Positions 1 through 34,755 of a stretch of 64,000 bases of DNA are shown here, in pieces. A program made the translations under genes and the position numbers. Origin of the DNA: Neoarius graeffei (taxonomy: Eukaryota > Chordata > Actinopteri > Siluriformes > Ariidae); contig NC_083571.1 of the NCBI RefSeq assembly GCF_027579695.1, positions 44,833,890-44,897,889 on the forward strand, in the 5' to 3' direction. Positions within the stretch are counted from its first letter, which is position 1. Every line of letters begins with the position of its first letter. The notes under the pieces were generated by a model, which was not told the origin of the DNA, ran no database searches, and saw only the letters and a program-made list of their open reading frames with translations.

Positions 1-690
1 TGTACAGGGATAATACTAGGGCTGTTTTTTATAAGACATAGAGATCTTAAGTTAACGCTAGCAAGCTACATACATAGATCAGGAAACAATAGAGCAGGAA
101 GCAACCACAAATGAAAATGTTTTAAGTTCAGGCTAATTTCATGTCAGCTGTGCTGATATCATCGAACGGTGGGTTGTGGTCTTCGTGTGGGTTTTGGATG
201 CCAGTCAGGTAAGTCGTCTGAGTCTATTTTCCCATCTGGTAACCAATATTTGTCAGCTGCCTCTGAAACACAGACATACAACATTGACAGAAAACAGGGA
301 GCAAACATAGCATCACAATCACTAAGCCCAGGACCGGTATGGTGGATAGAATTAGAGTCTTCCATCCACTAAACCAACGGCATCAGCTGTCTTCAACTCC
401 TCCATGTTCATCTGCTCATAATTGTTCAGCAACCTTGCACATCTTGTTCAGTGCCTCAGTAATGTTACCGAGTTAACCCTTGCCCTTCTTGACGTGTATT
501 GGTGTTCAGAGGGCGGGCACGCCCTATCAGCCCTTGTCCCACCTCACCGGGACTTGGAGGAAACTTGAAACCCTAAGACTTGTCTATCGGCTAGACACTG
601 AAATACTCTTCCCTTTTGAGGGTGTGTACGTGATTGATGTGATACTTGCACTGTTCCATGCAGTGATGCCTTTCTTCCTCACGAGCTTTA
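1..690. other. unassigned sequence, possibly 3' part of an endogenous retrovirus
   Basis: No gene is recognised. Short open frames exist on both strands but none has a recognisable motif or splice structure. The stretch lies downstream, in minus-strand sense, of an integrase fragment at 700-1475, so it could be decayed post-pol sequence of the same endogenous retrovirus. That is inference from position only. Confidence 0.25.
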
Positions 691-699
691 GTCAGCGTC

Positions 700-1475
700 T
701 GGGTCACTTAGGCCTTCTTTTCCTCCTGCTCAGCCGGTTCAGGAACCCTCCTGCAGTGGCTAGCGTGGATCCATGTCACTCTGCCTGTGACCTTCACTGC
801 CGTTGGGGTTGCGAGCAGGACCTGGAATGAGCCATTCCACCATAGTCTGTTCCACTTGGTTCGTCGGAAGTCCTTCACCACTATCCAATCCCCTGGTTGT
901 AGATCCCTCAGCGGGTTTGGGAAGTGCTTCTTTTACCTGTTTGTGGATAAATTTCAAAGCAGAGGACAACATTGCACATTCAACATTGCATCATCACACA
1001 GTGTGGTGTTCGGCAGTGTTCCTTGAACTGGCCCTATCCCCGTGTTGGGTACTCGTCCAAACAGAATTTCAAAATGGGCTTAACCCATGTTTAGGTCTAG
1101 TTTGCATCCTCATTTGTGTGAGTACTACAGGGATGACCTTTGTCCATCCTAGCCCTGTTTCTGCACAAGCTTTGCTTAGTTTATTTTTAAGGGACCCATT
1201 TTCCCTCTCTACTGCTCCCGCACTGGCAGGATGGTAGGCACAATGTTGTTTCAGGTCTATCCCTAGGAATGCTTCTATTTTCTTTAGGGCTGCATTAACA
1301 AAGGGTGTTCCATTGTCACTTGAGATTTTGCTAGGTATACCCCACCTAGGAATTATATCTCTCAGGAGTGCTTTGACTACTGCCTCTGAGTCTTGTTTAG
1401 CTGTGGGAAATACTTCAACCCATTTTGAAAACATGTCAACTATTACCACGCAATACCTTTTCCCTTCACTAGGTG
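700..1475 (-). pseudogene. endogenous retrovirus pol remnant: integrase core and C-terminal part
   Basis: The minus strand encodes the catalytic core of a retroviral-type integrase, the enzyme that joins proviral DNA to the host genome. The three acidic positions sit in VDMFSKW, SSDNGTPF and VERENG, the usual D-D-E layout. Reading continues into the region between core and C-terminal domain, then shifts frame near 970, and stops appear further on. The 5' (high-coordinate) side is cut at the SINE that begins at 1481, so the zinc-binding N-terminal domain, reverse transcriptase and protease are absent. The wording of the core resembles gamma/epsilon-type fish endogenous retroviruses more than Ty3/gypsy. 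It is a broken fossil. Confidence 0.75.
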
Positions 1476-1480
1476 TCAGT

Positions 1481-1737
1481 TCATCTCATCTCATTATCTC
1501 ATCTCATCTCATTATCTCTAGCCGCTTTATCCTTCTACAGGGTCGCAGGCAAGCTGGAGCCTATCCCAGCTGACTATGGGCGAAAGGCGGGGTACACCCT
1601 GGACAAGTCACCAGGTCATCACAGGGCTGACACATAGACACAGACAACCATTCACACTCACATTCACACCTACGGTCAATTTAGAGTCACCAGTTAACCT
1701 AACCTGCATGTCTTTGGACTGTGGGGAAAACCGGAGA
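1481..1737 (-). repeat. tRNA-derived SINE family A, 5'-truncated
   Basis: Reverse-oriented copy of the commonest repeat of the window. It starts with the CATCTCATCTCATTATC tail, runs through the body (ACAGGGTCGCAGGCAAGCTG) and breaks off near the GTCTTTGGACTGTGGGG segment, so the tRNA-like head is missing. It abuts the integrase remnant and seems to have been inserted in it. Confidence 0.85.
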
Positions 1738-1760
1738 AGAGGAAAGAGAGAAGATGAGGA

Positions 1761-2100
1761 GGGCACGGTGGTGTAGTGGTTAGCATGGTCGCCTCACAGC
1801 AGGAAGGTTCTGGGTTCGAACCCAGCGGCCGGCGAGGGCCTTTCTGTGTGGAGTTTGCGTGTTCTCCCTGTGTCTGCGTGGGTTCGCTCTGGTTTCCCCT
1901 CCAGTTTAAAGACATGCGGTTAGGTTAATATGTGACGGCCTTGAGCAAGGCACCTAACTCCCAACTGCTCCCTGGGTGCCGTTAGCATGGCTGCCCACTG
2001 CTCTGGGTACAGTATGTATGTGTGTGTGTTCACTGCTTCAGATGGGTTAAATGCAGAGAGGAAATTTCACAAGTGTGTGATGAATAAAGTTGTGCTTTCT
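1761..2100 (+). repeat. mosaic SINE (family A head, different 3' tail)
   Basis: The head is the family A tRNA-like promoter (GTGGTGTAGTGGTTAGC, then GGTTCGAACCC). After the GTTAGGTTAATAT segment the body switches to another tail containing CTGCCCACTGCTCTGGG and CTTCAGATGGGTTAAATGC, ending with an AATAAAG-like run. A second copy of this mosaic lies at 50798-51160. The same tail also follows a different tRNA-like head at 25143-25372 on the minus strand. Confidence 0.8.
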
Positions 2101-2249
2101 TTCAATAAGGAAACCTGTAACTATGAATAATTTATTAAGTCAGCCTAATACACAACCAGTAGTGACAGCTCTAATACAGTATTTAAGGGAAACACAATTA
2201 GCAAGAAGAATTTAGTTTTTTTTTTTTTTAAACACATCTGTGATTTGGA

Positions 2250-2612
2250 CGGCATGGTGGTGTAGTGGTTAGCGCTGTCACCTCACAGCAAGAAGGTCCG
2301 GGTTCGAGCCCCGTGGCTGGCGAGGGCCTTTCTGTGTGGAGTTTGCATGTTGTCCGCGTGGGTTTCCTCCAGGTGCTCCGGTTTTCCCCACAGTCCAAAG
2401 ACATGCAGGTTAGGTTAACTGGTGACTCTAAATTGACCGTAGGTGTGAATGTGAGTGTGAATGGTTGTCTGTGTCTATGTATCAGCCCTGTGATGACCTG
2501 GCGCCTTGTCCAGGGTGTACCCCGCCTTTCGCCCGCAGTCAGCTGGGATAGGCTCCAGCTTGCCTGCGACCCTGTAGAACAGGATAAAGCGGCTAGAGAT
2601 AATGAGATGAGA
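2250..2612 (+). repeat. tRNA-derived SINE family A, full length
   Basis: Starts GGCATGGTGGTGTAGTGG with a pol III A-box-like region and a B-box-like GGTTCGAGCCC, continues through the conserved body and ends in the AGATAATGAGATGAGA tail. Essentially full length (about 360 bp). Internal open frames are by-products of the repeat and do not encode protein. Confidence 0.9.
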
Positions 2613-2644
2613 AGAAGAAGACTCTTATGGTCATAATGAAAACC

Positions 2645-3430
2645 ATATGAGTCAACCAGTCCTGAGGCAATGTCAAGAGCGTGGAAATGCCCAAGTCAGA
2701 AGTTTTGGTTGGGTGATTAATCATAAAGTTAATGAGATGGGGTTTAGTGAATTAAAGATAAGTCCTACTGTGCCTATCCCAGCTGTCCCACCATGGGTCT
2801 TTAAAGAGGTGCCCACTGACTTGGGGTTATTAAAGGAGATGCAAGAGAGTAACATGGACAAATTTAGGGTTCAGAGCTATCTAATGGAGACGTGTAGAGA
2901 GGATATAACTCTATATACAGATGCCTCTAAAATGGCTGGTAAAAGAGTTGGGGTTGCTTTTGTTATCCCAAAGTTAAAGTAGGAAAAAGAATCAATGATG
3001 ATCTAGCAGTTTATACAGCGGAGTTGGTTGCTGTGTGGCTAGCCCTGCTATGGGTGGAAGTTAACAGGCCAAGGAAGGCAGTAATTGCTTCAGACTCCAG
3101 CTCAGCTTTGATCAGCATCAGAACATTCCAGTCAAAATCGAGGCAGGACATTTTGTTTGAAATATTATAAGTTGCAAATAATCTGTTAAAGACAGGAGTT
3201 AAGATAACTCTTGCGTGGGTACCAGCTCATATAGGAGTTGTAGGGAATGAGATGGCAGATAAGTGCGCTAAACAAGCAGCTGGAAATTCCAGCATGGATA
3301 TTGAAGTCGCTTACAGCAAGGCAGAAATTAAAAGTATGGTTAAAAACATAGTTAAGGGAAAATGGCAAACATTATGGGACAATGGCCAGACTGGGAGACA
3401 CTTCTATAATATCCAGAACAAAGTGGGAAA
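2645..3430 (+). pseudogene. LINE fragment with RNase H domain (I/Nimb- or Jockey-like), 5' piece
   Basis: Translated pieces read as a non-LTR retrotransposon RNase H, which removes RNA from RNA/DNA hybrids during reverse transcription. The acidic centres are visible in order: LYTDASK, VYTAELVAVW, ASDSSSAL and WVPAHIGVVGNEMAD. Reading needs small frame changes near 2980 and a stop near 3168. After NIQNKVGK the element is interrupted by about 3 kb of other transposons, and its C-terminal end resumes at 6420-6680. A LINE with an RNase H domain suggests the I/Nimb or Jockey groups. The clade is not settled here. Confidence 0.75.
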
Positions 3431-4068
3431 GAATATTTCATTTCATTTTTCATTTATTATACAGGAAAGTAACAGTGCAGTTACAGTTAAGACGGGCCTG
3501 ACTCAGTTTAACAAACTGGTTTACAGCAGGTTCCTGTTCTGCAGAACACAAAACATAAAACAGTCATAACAAAAGCAGGACATTAACATGAACTAAACAC
3601 AAATAGCTTAGACAACAATAAACATTACATACATTACATAGACTGTTACATGCAACAATCAATGAGTACAGGTATAACTGTTATAGAGGTGCAATCTGTA
3701 TGCCTTTTTGAAGGTTGTGATAGATTGTAATACTCTAATATGATGAGGAATGACATTCCAAACTTTGGTAAAAGTGTAAAAAAAGGACCTCTGACCATAA
3801 CTATTTCTAAAAGAAGGAACTGGTATAAGTGCTTGTGAAGCTGATCTGGTACAGGGCACTTGTCTCACATTGTGTATTGGGAGAAGTGCAGTAAATGTAG
3901 GTGACGTGCTATTTAATATCTGAAAATAAAGAGCAATGGCATAACTGTTAATGAAATTCTCAAAAGTCAGGGCATTGGTATGTGTGAGTGCAATGCAGTG
4001 ATGAGACCACTTAGGTAAATTACTGTGGATCTTAAGCGCACGATAATGACCAAGGTCACGACCAGTTC
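3431..4068 (-). pseudogene. LINE 3' coding end on the minus strand (split)
   Basis: The minus strand reads a typical LINE reverse-transcriptase C-terminal tail, with FENFINSYAIALYFQIL, then RSFFYTFTKVWNVIPHHIR and a stop near 3659. Its upstream coding continues at 4981-5014 and 6183-6410, on the far sides of two insertions. Those pieces read LLDSHLTYCGHISKLTNKLN and SYGLSIWS. The element is itself inserted in the RNase H LINE. The clade is not determined. Confidence 0.65.
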
Positions 4069-4979
4069 TGATCGAGGGAGTCGAGGTGGAGGCTGTGGAT
4101 TCCTACAAGTACCTCAGGCTGTGGCTGGACAGCAAGCTGGACTGGACTTGCAACACCAATCACTTATACAGGAAGGGACAGAGCAGGCTGCGGTCCTTTA
4201 ACATCTGCAGGAAACTCCTGTGGATGTTCTATCAGTCTGTGGTCGCCAGTGTCCTGTTTTACACCGTGGTGTGCTGGGGGGCAGCATATCCAAGGACACA
4301 TCCAGGCTGGACAAACTGATCAGGTGGGCCGGCTCTGTGGTCGGCATGAAGCTGGACTCTCTGGTGACGGTGGCAGAGAAGAGGTCTATGGACAAACTAT
4401 TGAACATCATGGACGATGCCAGTCACCCTCTACACACCGTCATCAGCAACCAGAGGAGCCTGTTCAGTAACAGAATGCTCCTTCCCAAGTGCAGGATGAA
4501 CAGACTCAAAAACTCCTTTGTCCCTCACGCCATCAGACTGTACAACTCCTCTCTGGGGGGAGGAGGGGTAACAGGAGGACAGAGGACGGGAAGGAGCAGT
4601 AGCCTAGCCTGACAATAAGCAATACCAGACAATGTGCAATATAATGTGCAATATTAAGTGCAATATCTCTCTTGCTGCCGCCCCCCTTCTCTCCTCCCCC
4701 CTTTTTTCTTCTTTCCCTCCTTCCCCCCTCTCTCCCCCTTCCTCTCTTCCCCAAATCTTATTCTTTTCATATTTGTATATGTAAATACTTAATTTATTTT
4801 AATTTATCTAGAAGTTTTCTCTATTTCTTTTCTCTGTTTATCTGTAATGATGCTGCTGGAATCTTAATTTCCCTGAGGGAACCCTCCCAAAGGGATCAAT
4901 AAAGTTTTATCTAATCTAATCTAATCTAATCTAATCTAATCTAATCTAATCTAATCTAATCTAATCTAATCTAATCTAA
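4069..4979 (+). mobile_element. L2/Rex1-like LINE, 5'-truncated, with (TCTAA)n tail
   Basis: Forward-strand frames read the 3' end of a CR1-supergroup LINE: SYKYLRLWLDSKLDWTCNT, WMFYQSVVASVLFYTVVCWG, then LDKLIRWAGSVVGMKLDSL and NRLKNSFVPHAIRLYNSS, with frame changes between pieces. The 3' end is GGGATCAATAAAGTTTTATC followed by about 14 TCTAA units. A simple-repeat tail after GATCAATAAAG is usual for fish L2/Rex1-type LINEs. It lies inside the minus-strand LINE. A related copy begins near 63100. Confidence 0.8.
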
Positions 4980-5022
4980 ACATGCAATTGGTGCAGTAAT
5001 TTCCTTAGTGGTAAGTGACCAT

Positions 5023-6174
5023 CAGAGGTGGACAAAGTACCCAAGTTTATTACTTAAGTCAAAGTACAGATCCCACTGGTCAAATGTTACTCCGATACAA
5101 GTGAAAGTTGTCCAGTCAAATTTTTACTTAAGTTAAAGTACTGAAGTACTTGCTTTTAAAAATACTTAAGTATTAAAAATACATTTTCTGTCAACGCATC
5201 GTTGTATTATTGCTACAATGCTTACAAAACCTAACGCCTCTGAAACAACCGACTGGATTTGCTGACTAGTTTGTAGAACCTGAAGAGCTGAAACTCCACC
5301 TGACACGCTAGCAAACTCTTTTCAAACTCGAAATCATATTGGGTAGCTAACGTTACTAGAATAGAAAGATTTCTACATTCTGTTTATTTGGCAAGATTAT
5401 GCTAAAGTTAACGTTATTCAGGTTAGCGTAACTCTGTGTTTACATGCTGTGTCCAAGTTAACTAGCTATGTGTTAACGTTAGCCGTGGACAAGGCGATGA
5501 CAACTTGGCGGGCAAATCCATAGAAAGTCACTTGACTAACCAGACTGCATGGCTATTGCCACATTATCACTAGCTCTAAAAGCACAGACAACTTCATTGC
5601 AAGCTTCCTCTTGGAATAAAACGTTTATATACCTCAATATGCTTCCGCAGGTTGGATGGCAAGTTTTTGAACGCTGTGATGTGGTTCGTTTTAGGCAAAC
5701 AAAGCAAACATTTTAAAACGAAACAAGTCTTTAATCCTTTCTGAAAACTGAAACATGGGTTCTAGGTATGGCTATGGGTGTGTGCATTCTCCAGAAGAAC
5801 CGCCTCCTTCCATTCTGCCATCAACTGATCATGTTCAAATAATACTGCTGAGAAATTGAACTTGATTTTATACAGTCTATGGACGTGACGTGACCCTAGT
5901 GATTACTGATTGGCCGTCTCAGTGTCACCTGCGAAAAAAACATCACGTTTTAGTAAAGAAAACAAAACACATCCACTTTCAAAGCCACTTCATAGTAATG
6001 AGGACCTTGATAGAAATGTAGTGGAGTGAAAAGTACAATATTTGTCTTTCAAATGTAGTGAAGTTAAAGTCATAAGTTTCCAAAAAAATTAATACTCAAG
6101 TAAAGTACAGATACTCAAAAAGTGTACTTAAGTACAGTACTCAAGTAAATGTACTTCGTTACTGTCCACCTCTG
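5023..6174. mobile_element. non-autonomous hAT element (CAGAGGTGG family)
   Basis: The ends are CAGAGGTGGACAAAG and the inverse CTGTCCACCTCTG. The flanks carry a perfect 8-bp duplication, GTGACCAT, at 5015-5022 and 6175-6182, the signature of hAT transposition. Inner ends are rich in AAGTAC repeats, as in the hAT copy at 56479-61333 with near-identical termini. No transposase is recognisable. It splits the minus-strand LINE. Confidence 0.93.
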
Positions 6175-6182
6175 GTGACCAT

Positions 6183-6410
6183 ATTGAAAGACCATAAGAA
6201 ATTGTTGAAAACAAAATTGCATGTAAATAGGTTTCAGAAACGGAAGATGACAAATATGGCCTTATCTTGTTATACACGTATAATTTTTGGTTAAGCTTAT
6301 TTGTTAGTTTAGAGATGTGGCCACAATAAGTAAGGTGTGAGTCAAGTAACACACCAAGATATTTATAGGTATTTATAGTAGAAATACCAATAGAAGCAAG
6401 GAAGAGGAGG
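6183..6410 (-). pseudogene. LINE reverse-transcriptase fragment, upstream piece of the 3431-4068 element
   Basis: The minus strand reads LLDSHLTYCGHISKLTNKLN and SETYLHAILFSTISYGLSIWS, the region just after the reverse-transcriptase palm in many LINEs. Joining across the hAT insertion keeps SIWS followed by LTTKEITAPIAC at 4981-5014, showing that the pieces belong together. Confidence 0.6.
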
Positions 6411-6419
6411 ATGCTTTTT

Positions 6420-6680
6420 CAAGAATGAAGTTTGGACACACAAGACTAAATAGTTCTTTGTTGATAATAAAGAAGCATGCAAATGGAAACTGTGAATTCT
6501 GTGGCAGCCCAGAGTCTACAGAGCATGCTATTTTGCAATGTCCTGAATATCAGGAAGAAAGACAAAGTCTAATTTTACAGTTGCAAGGGAAACAACTAAT
6601 GTTAAACTTGGAGGACATTCTGCAAAGAAGTTCAGGTGAGATCTGCTTCAACTATGTATTTAACTTCTTAAGGAACACAG
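6420..6680 (+). pseudogene. LINE C-terminal piece continuing the RNase H LINE
   Basis: Reads KFGHTRLNSSLLIIKKHANG and then CEFCGSPESTEHAILQCPEY, the cysteine/histidine knuckle that follows RNase H in I/Nimb-like fish LINEs. It continues the frame interrupted at 3430. The element ends near 6680, where SINE copies begin. Confidence 0.75.
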
Positions 6681-6681
6681 G

Positions 6682-7057
6682 GGGGCGGCACGGTGGTGTA
6701 GTGGTTAGCGCTGTCGCCTCACAGCAAGAAGGTCCAGGTTCGAGCCCCGTGGCCGGCGAGGGCCTTTCTGTGCGGAGTTTGCATGTTCTCCCCGTGTCTG
6801 CGTGGGTTTCCTCCGGGTGCTCCGGTTTCCCCCACAGTCCAAAGACATGCAGGTTAGGTTAACTGGTGACTCTAAATTAACCGTAGGTGTGAATGAGAGT
6901 GTGAATGGTTGTCTGTGTCTATGTGTCAGCCCTGTGATGACCTGGCAACTTGTCCAGGGTGTACCCCGCCTTTCGCCTGTAGTCAGCTGGGATAGGCTCC
7001 AGCTTGCCTGCGACCCTGTAGAACAGGATAAAGCGGCTAGAGATAATGAGATGAGAT
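6682..7057 (+). repeat. SINE family A, full length
   Basis: GGGGCGGCACGGTGGTG head, B-box GGTTCGAGCCC and AGATAATGAGATGAGAT tail are all present. It is followed after 8 bases by a second forward copy. Confidence 0.92.
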
Positions 7058-7065
7058 CTTCAAAA

Positions 7066-7442
7066 GGGTGGCACAGTGGTGTAGTGGTTAGCACTGTCGC
7101 CTCACAGCAAGAAAGTCCGGGTTCAAGCCCTGTGGCCGGCGAGGGCCTTTCTGTGCGGAGTTTGCATGTTCTCCCCGTGTCCACGTGGGTTTCCTCCGGG
7201 TGCTCCGGTTTCCCCCACAATCCAAAGACATGCAGGTTAGGTTAACTGGTGACTCTAAATTGACCGTAGGTGTGAATGTGAGTGTGAATGGTTGTCTGTG
7301 TCTATGTGTCAGCCCTGTGATGACCTGGCGACTTGTCCAGGGTGTACCCCGCCTTTCGCCCGTAGTCAGCTGGGATAGGCTCCAGCTCGCCTGCGACCCT
7401 GTAGAAGGATAAAGCGGCTACAGATAATGAGATGAGATGAGA
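7066..7442 (+). repeat. SINE family A, second tandem copy
   Basis: A second, slightly diverged full-length copy in the same orientation (B-box GGTTCAAGCCC). The two copies differ at scattered sites and look like independent insertions into a preferred tail site, not a recent duplication. Confidence 0.9.
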
Positions 7443-7459
7443 TTATTATTTTTTGCCTC

Positions 7460-7577
7460 ATACTTGGAAAGGTTAAACTCAAGTACCGCACCCCAGTCCA
7501 GCTGGTGGCGGTAATGCACCATTGAAGCTAGTTGCCAGCCGCCATTAAACCGAAAGAAGAAGAAGAAGAAGAAGACT
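7460..7577 (+). repeat. short dispersed repeat ending in (GAA)n
   Basis: Contains CAGCTGGTGGCGGTAATGC and GCCGCCATTAAAC and ends in a run of AAG triplets. I recall this arrangement as a common dispersed repeat in fish genomes. It ends just upstream of the mpc1 promoter. Confidence 0.5.
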
Positions 7578-7598
7578 CTTACACTGAAAGTGACTCAA

Positions 7599-7612
7599 AC
7601 AGGAAGTGACGT
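7599..7612 (+). promoter_or_regulatory. ETS/CRE composite motif, probable mpc1 core promoter
   Basis: ACAGGAAGTGACGT combines an ETS core (GGAA) with a CRE half-site (TGACGT), an arrangement typical of promoters of ubiquitously expressed genes. It lies about 140 bases before the mpc1 start codon with no ATG in the mpc1 frame between. The transcription start is not visible directly. Confidence 0.5.
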
Positions 7613-7748
7613 TTCGGTTGTTGGCTGGCAACGTAAAATAGGTTTGTCCTCTACCTCCCAGCAGCTTCCTGTACAAACCACTGGGCTTTTTTATTTTTTA
7701 AAGTTTTCTTTTTTATCTTCATATTTTGTTTTATACTTGAGTGGAACA

Positions 7749-33506
<25,758 letters not shown>

Positions 33507-33691
33507 TGAGAAGCCATGAAACGCAGGGGTTTTCTGTCCATAACATGCAGCTCCGAGCTTTCAGAAATGGTTCAAAGACAGAAAACACAACTTTTTATCT
33601 GATTAACGATAGAAATATAATTGACCGCCCATACTAAGTGAATTATTTAATGATCCGGTTGTCTTCTGTGCAGGCTTTCAGAATAGATTGG

Positions 33692-33697
33692 AATAAA
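33692..33697 (+). terminator. mpc1 polyadenylation signal AATAAA
   Basis: The canonical hexamer 186 bases after the mpc1 stop, followed by a TG/T-rich stretch (GTGTGGATGATAATAAT). Confidence 0.65.
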
Positions 33698-34440
33698 GTG
33701 TGGATGATAATAATACTTGATCTTTCAGAGGACTGTTACGCACATTTTTTTTTTTTTTAATATATAGTACACAAGAAGTGACTGATTTCTGGAATTGTCC
33801 TTTAAGGTAAATTATTCCTGAACATGGCTGAGTATATCAATTTTCACCTCTGATCAAAAGTTATAAAAGTTAATAAAGTAAATCAAAGTTGATTTGTTGC
33901 ATTTCCTGCTTATTTGTCCTGACTGCAAACTTCCGTGATTGTATTATTCAGTACGCAGTTCATATTCAGTATCGGGTTAAAAAAAAAAAGGCAACGATAT
34001 AACTACAGAGACTCCTTTGTGAATGTAGACTGTATCTTAAATGAACTGGAGAGATTATGGAACTGTAATCCACCAGGAAATCTCAGAACGTGAGCTGGAA
34101 TTCTTGTCAGATTTTGCTTTGCGACAGGCCACCTACTGAAAAGTAACTCCACGTAAGAGTGCTTTCAGGTTCTGATTTTAACCCCCAAATAAAGGGGGCT
34201 CCTTTGTGTGTGGAGTCAGATAATTTGGCTGTACAATGAGTGGACATGTTCTTAGTGATTTACCAAGAATACACAAAACCCTCAATTTGAGCTTAAAAAA
34301 AAAATCAACTTTATCACATGTGTGATTAGTTATGCATTAAGTAGGTTAAAGATGTATCTGTAGATGCACAGAACGCTGTTCATACTCCACTGTGAATGCT
34401 AAATAAATCAGTCTAGACACAGCTGTGTATTCTGTTTGTT
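33698..34440. other. intergenic, no gene seen
   Basis: AT-rich sequence downstream of mpc1 with no recognised element. Confidence 0.4.
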
Positions 34441-34755
34441 ATCCATCCATTATCTGTAGCCGCTTATCCTGTCCTACAGGGTCGCAGGCAAGCTGGAGTC
34501 GATCCCAGTTGACTATGGGTGAGAGGCGGGGTACACCCTGGACAAGTCGCCAGGTCATCACAGGGCTGACACAGAGACAAACAACCATTCACATTCACAC
34601 CTACGGTCAATTTAGAGCCACCAATTAGCTTAACCTGCATGTCTTTGGACTGTGGGGGAAACCGGAACACCCGGAGGAAACCCACACAGACACGGGGAAA
34701 ACATGCAAACTCCACACAGAAAGGCCCTCGTCAGCCACTGGGCTCGAACCCAGGG
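34441..34755 (-). repeat. SINE family A, piece of a split copy
   Basis: Runs from the tail (CATTATCTGTAGCCGC) to the B-box (GGGCTCGAACCCAGG), then stops abruptly. The missing tRNA-like head is found at 39157-39212. Confidence 0.88.

Noticed and set aside
6682-7442. Overlapping open frames of 70-170 codons on both strands, repeated at many sites (2265, 7185, 8898, 31975, 32860, 39412)
   Set aside because: They are translations of the SINE family A sequence, recur with every copy in either strand and show no protein signature.
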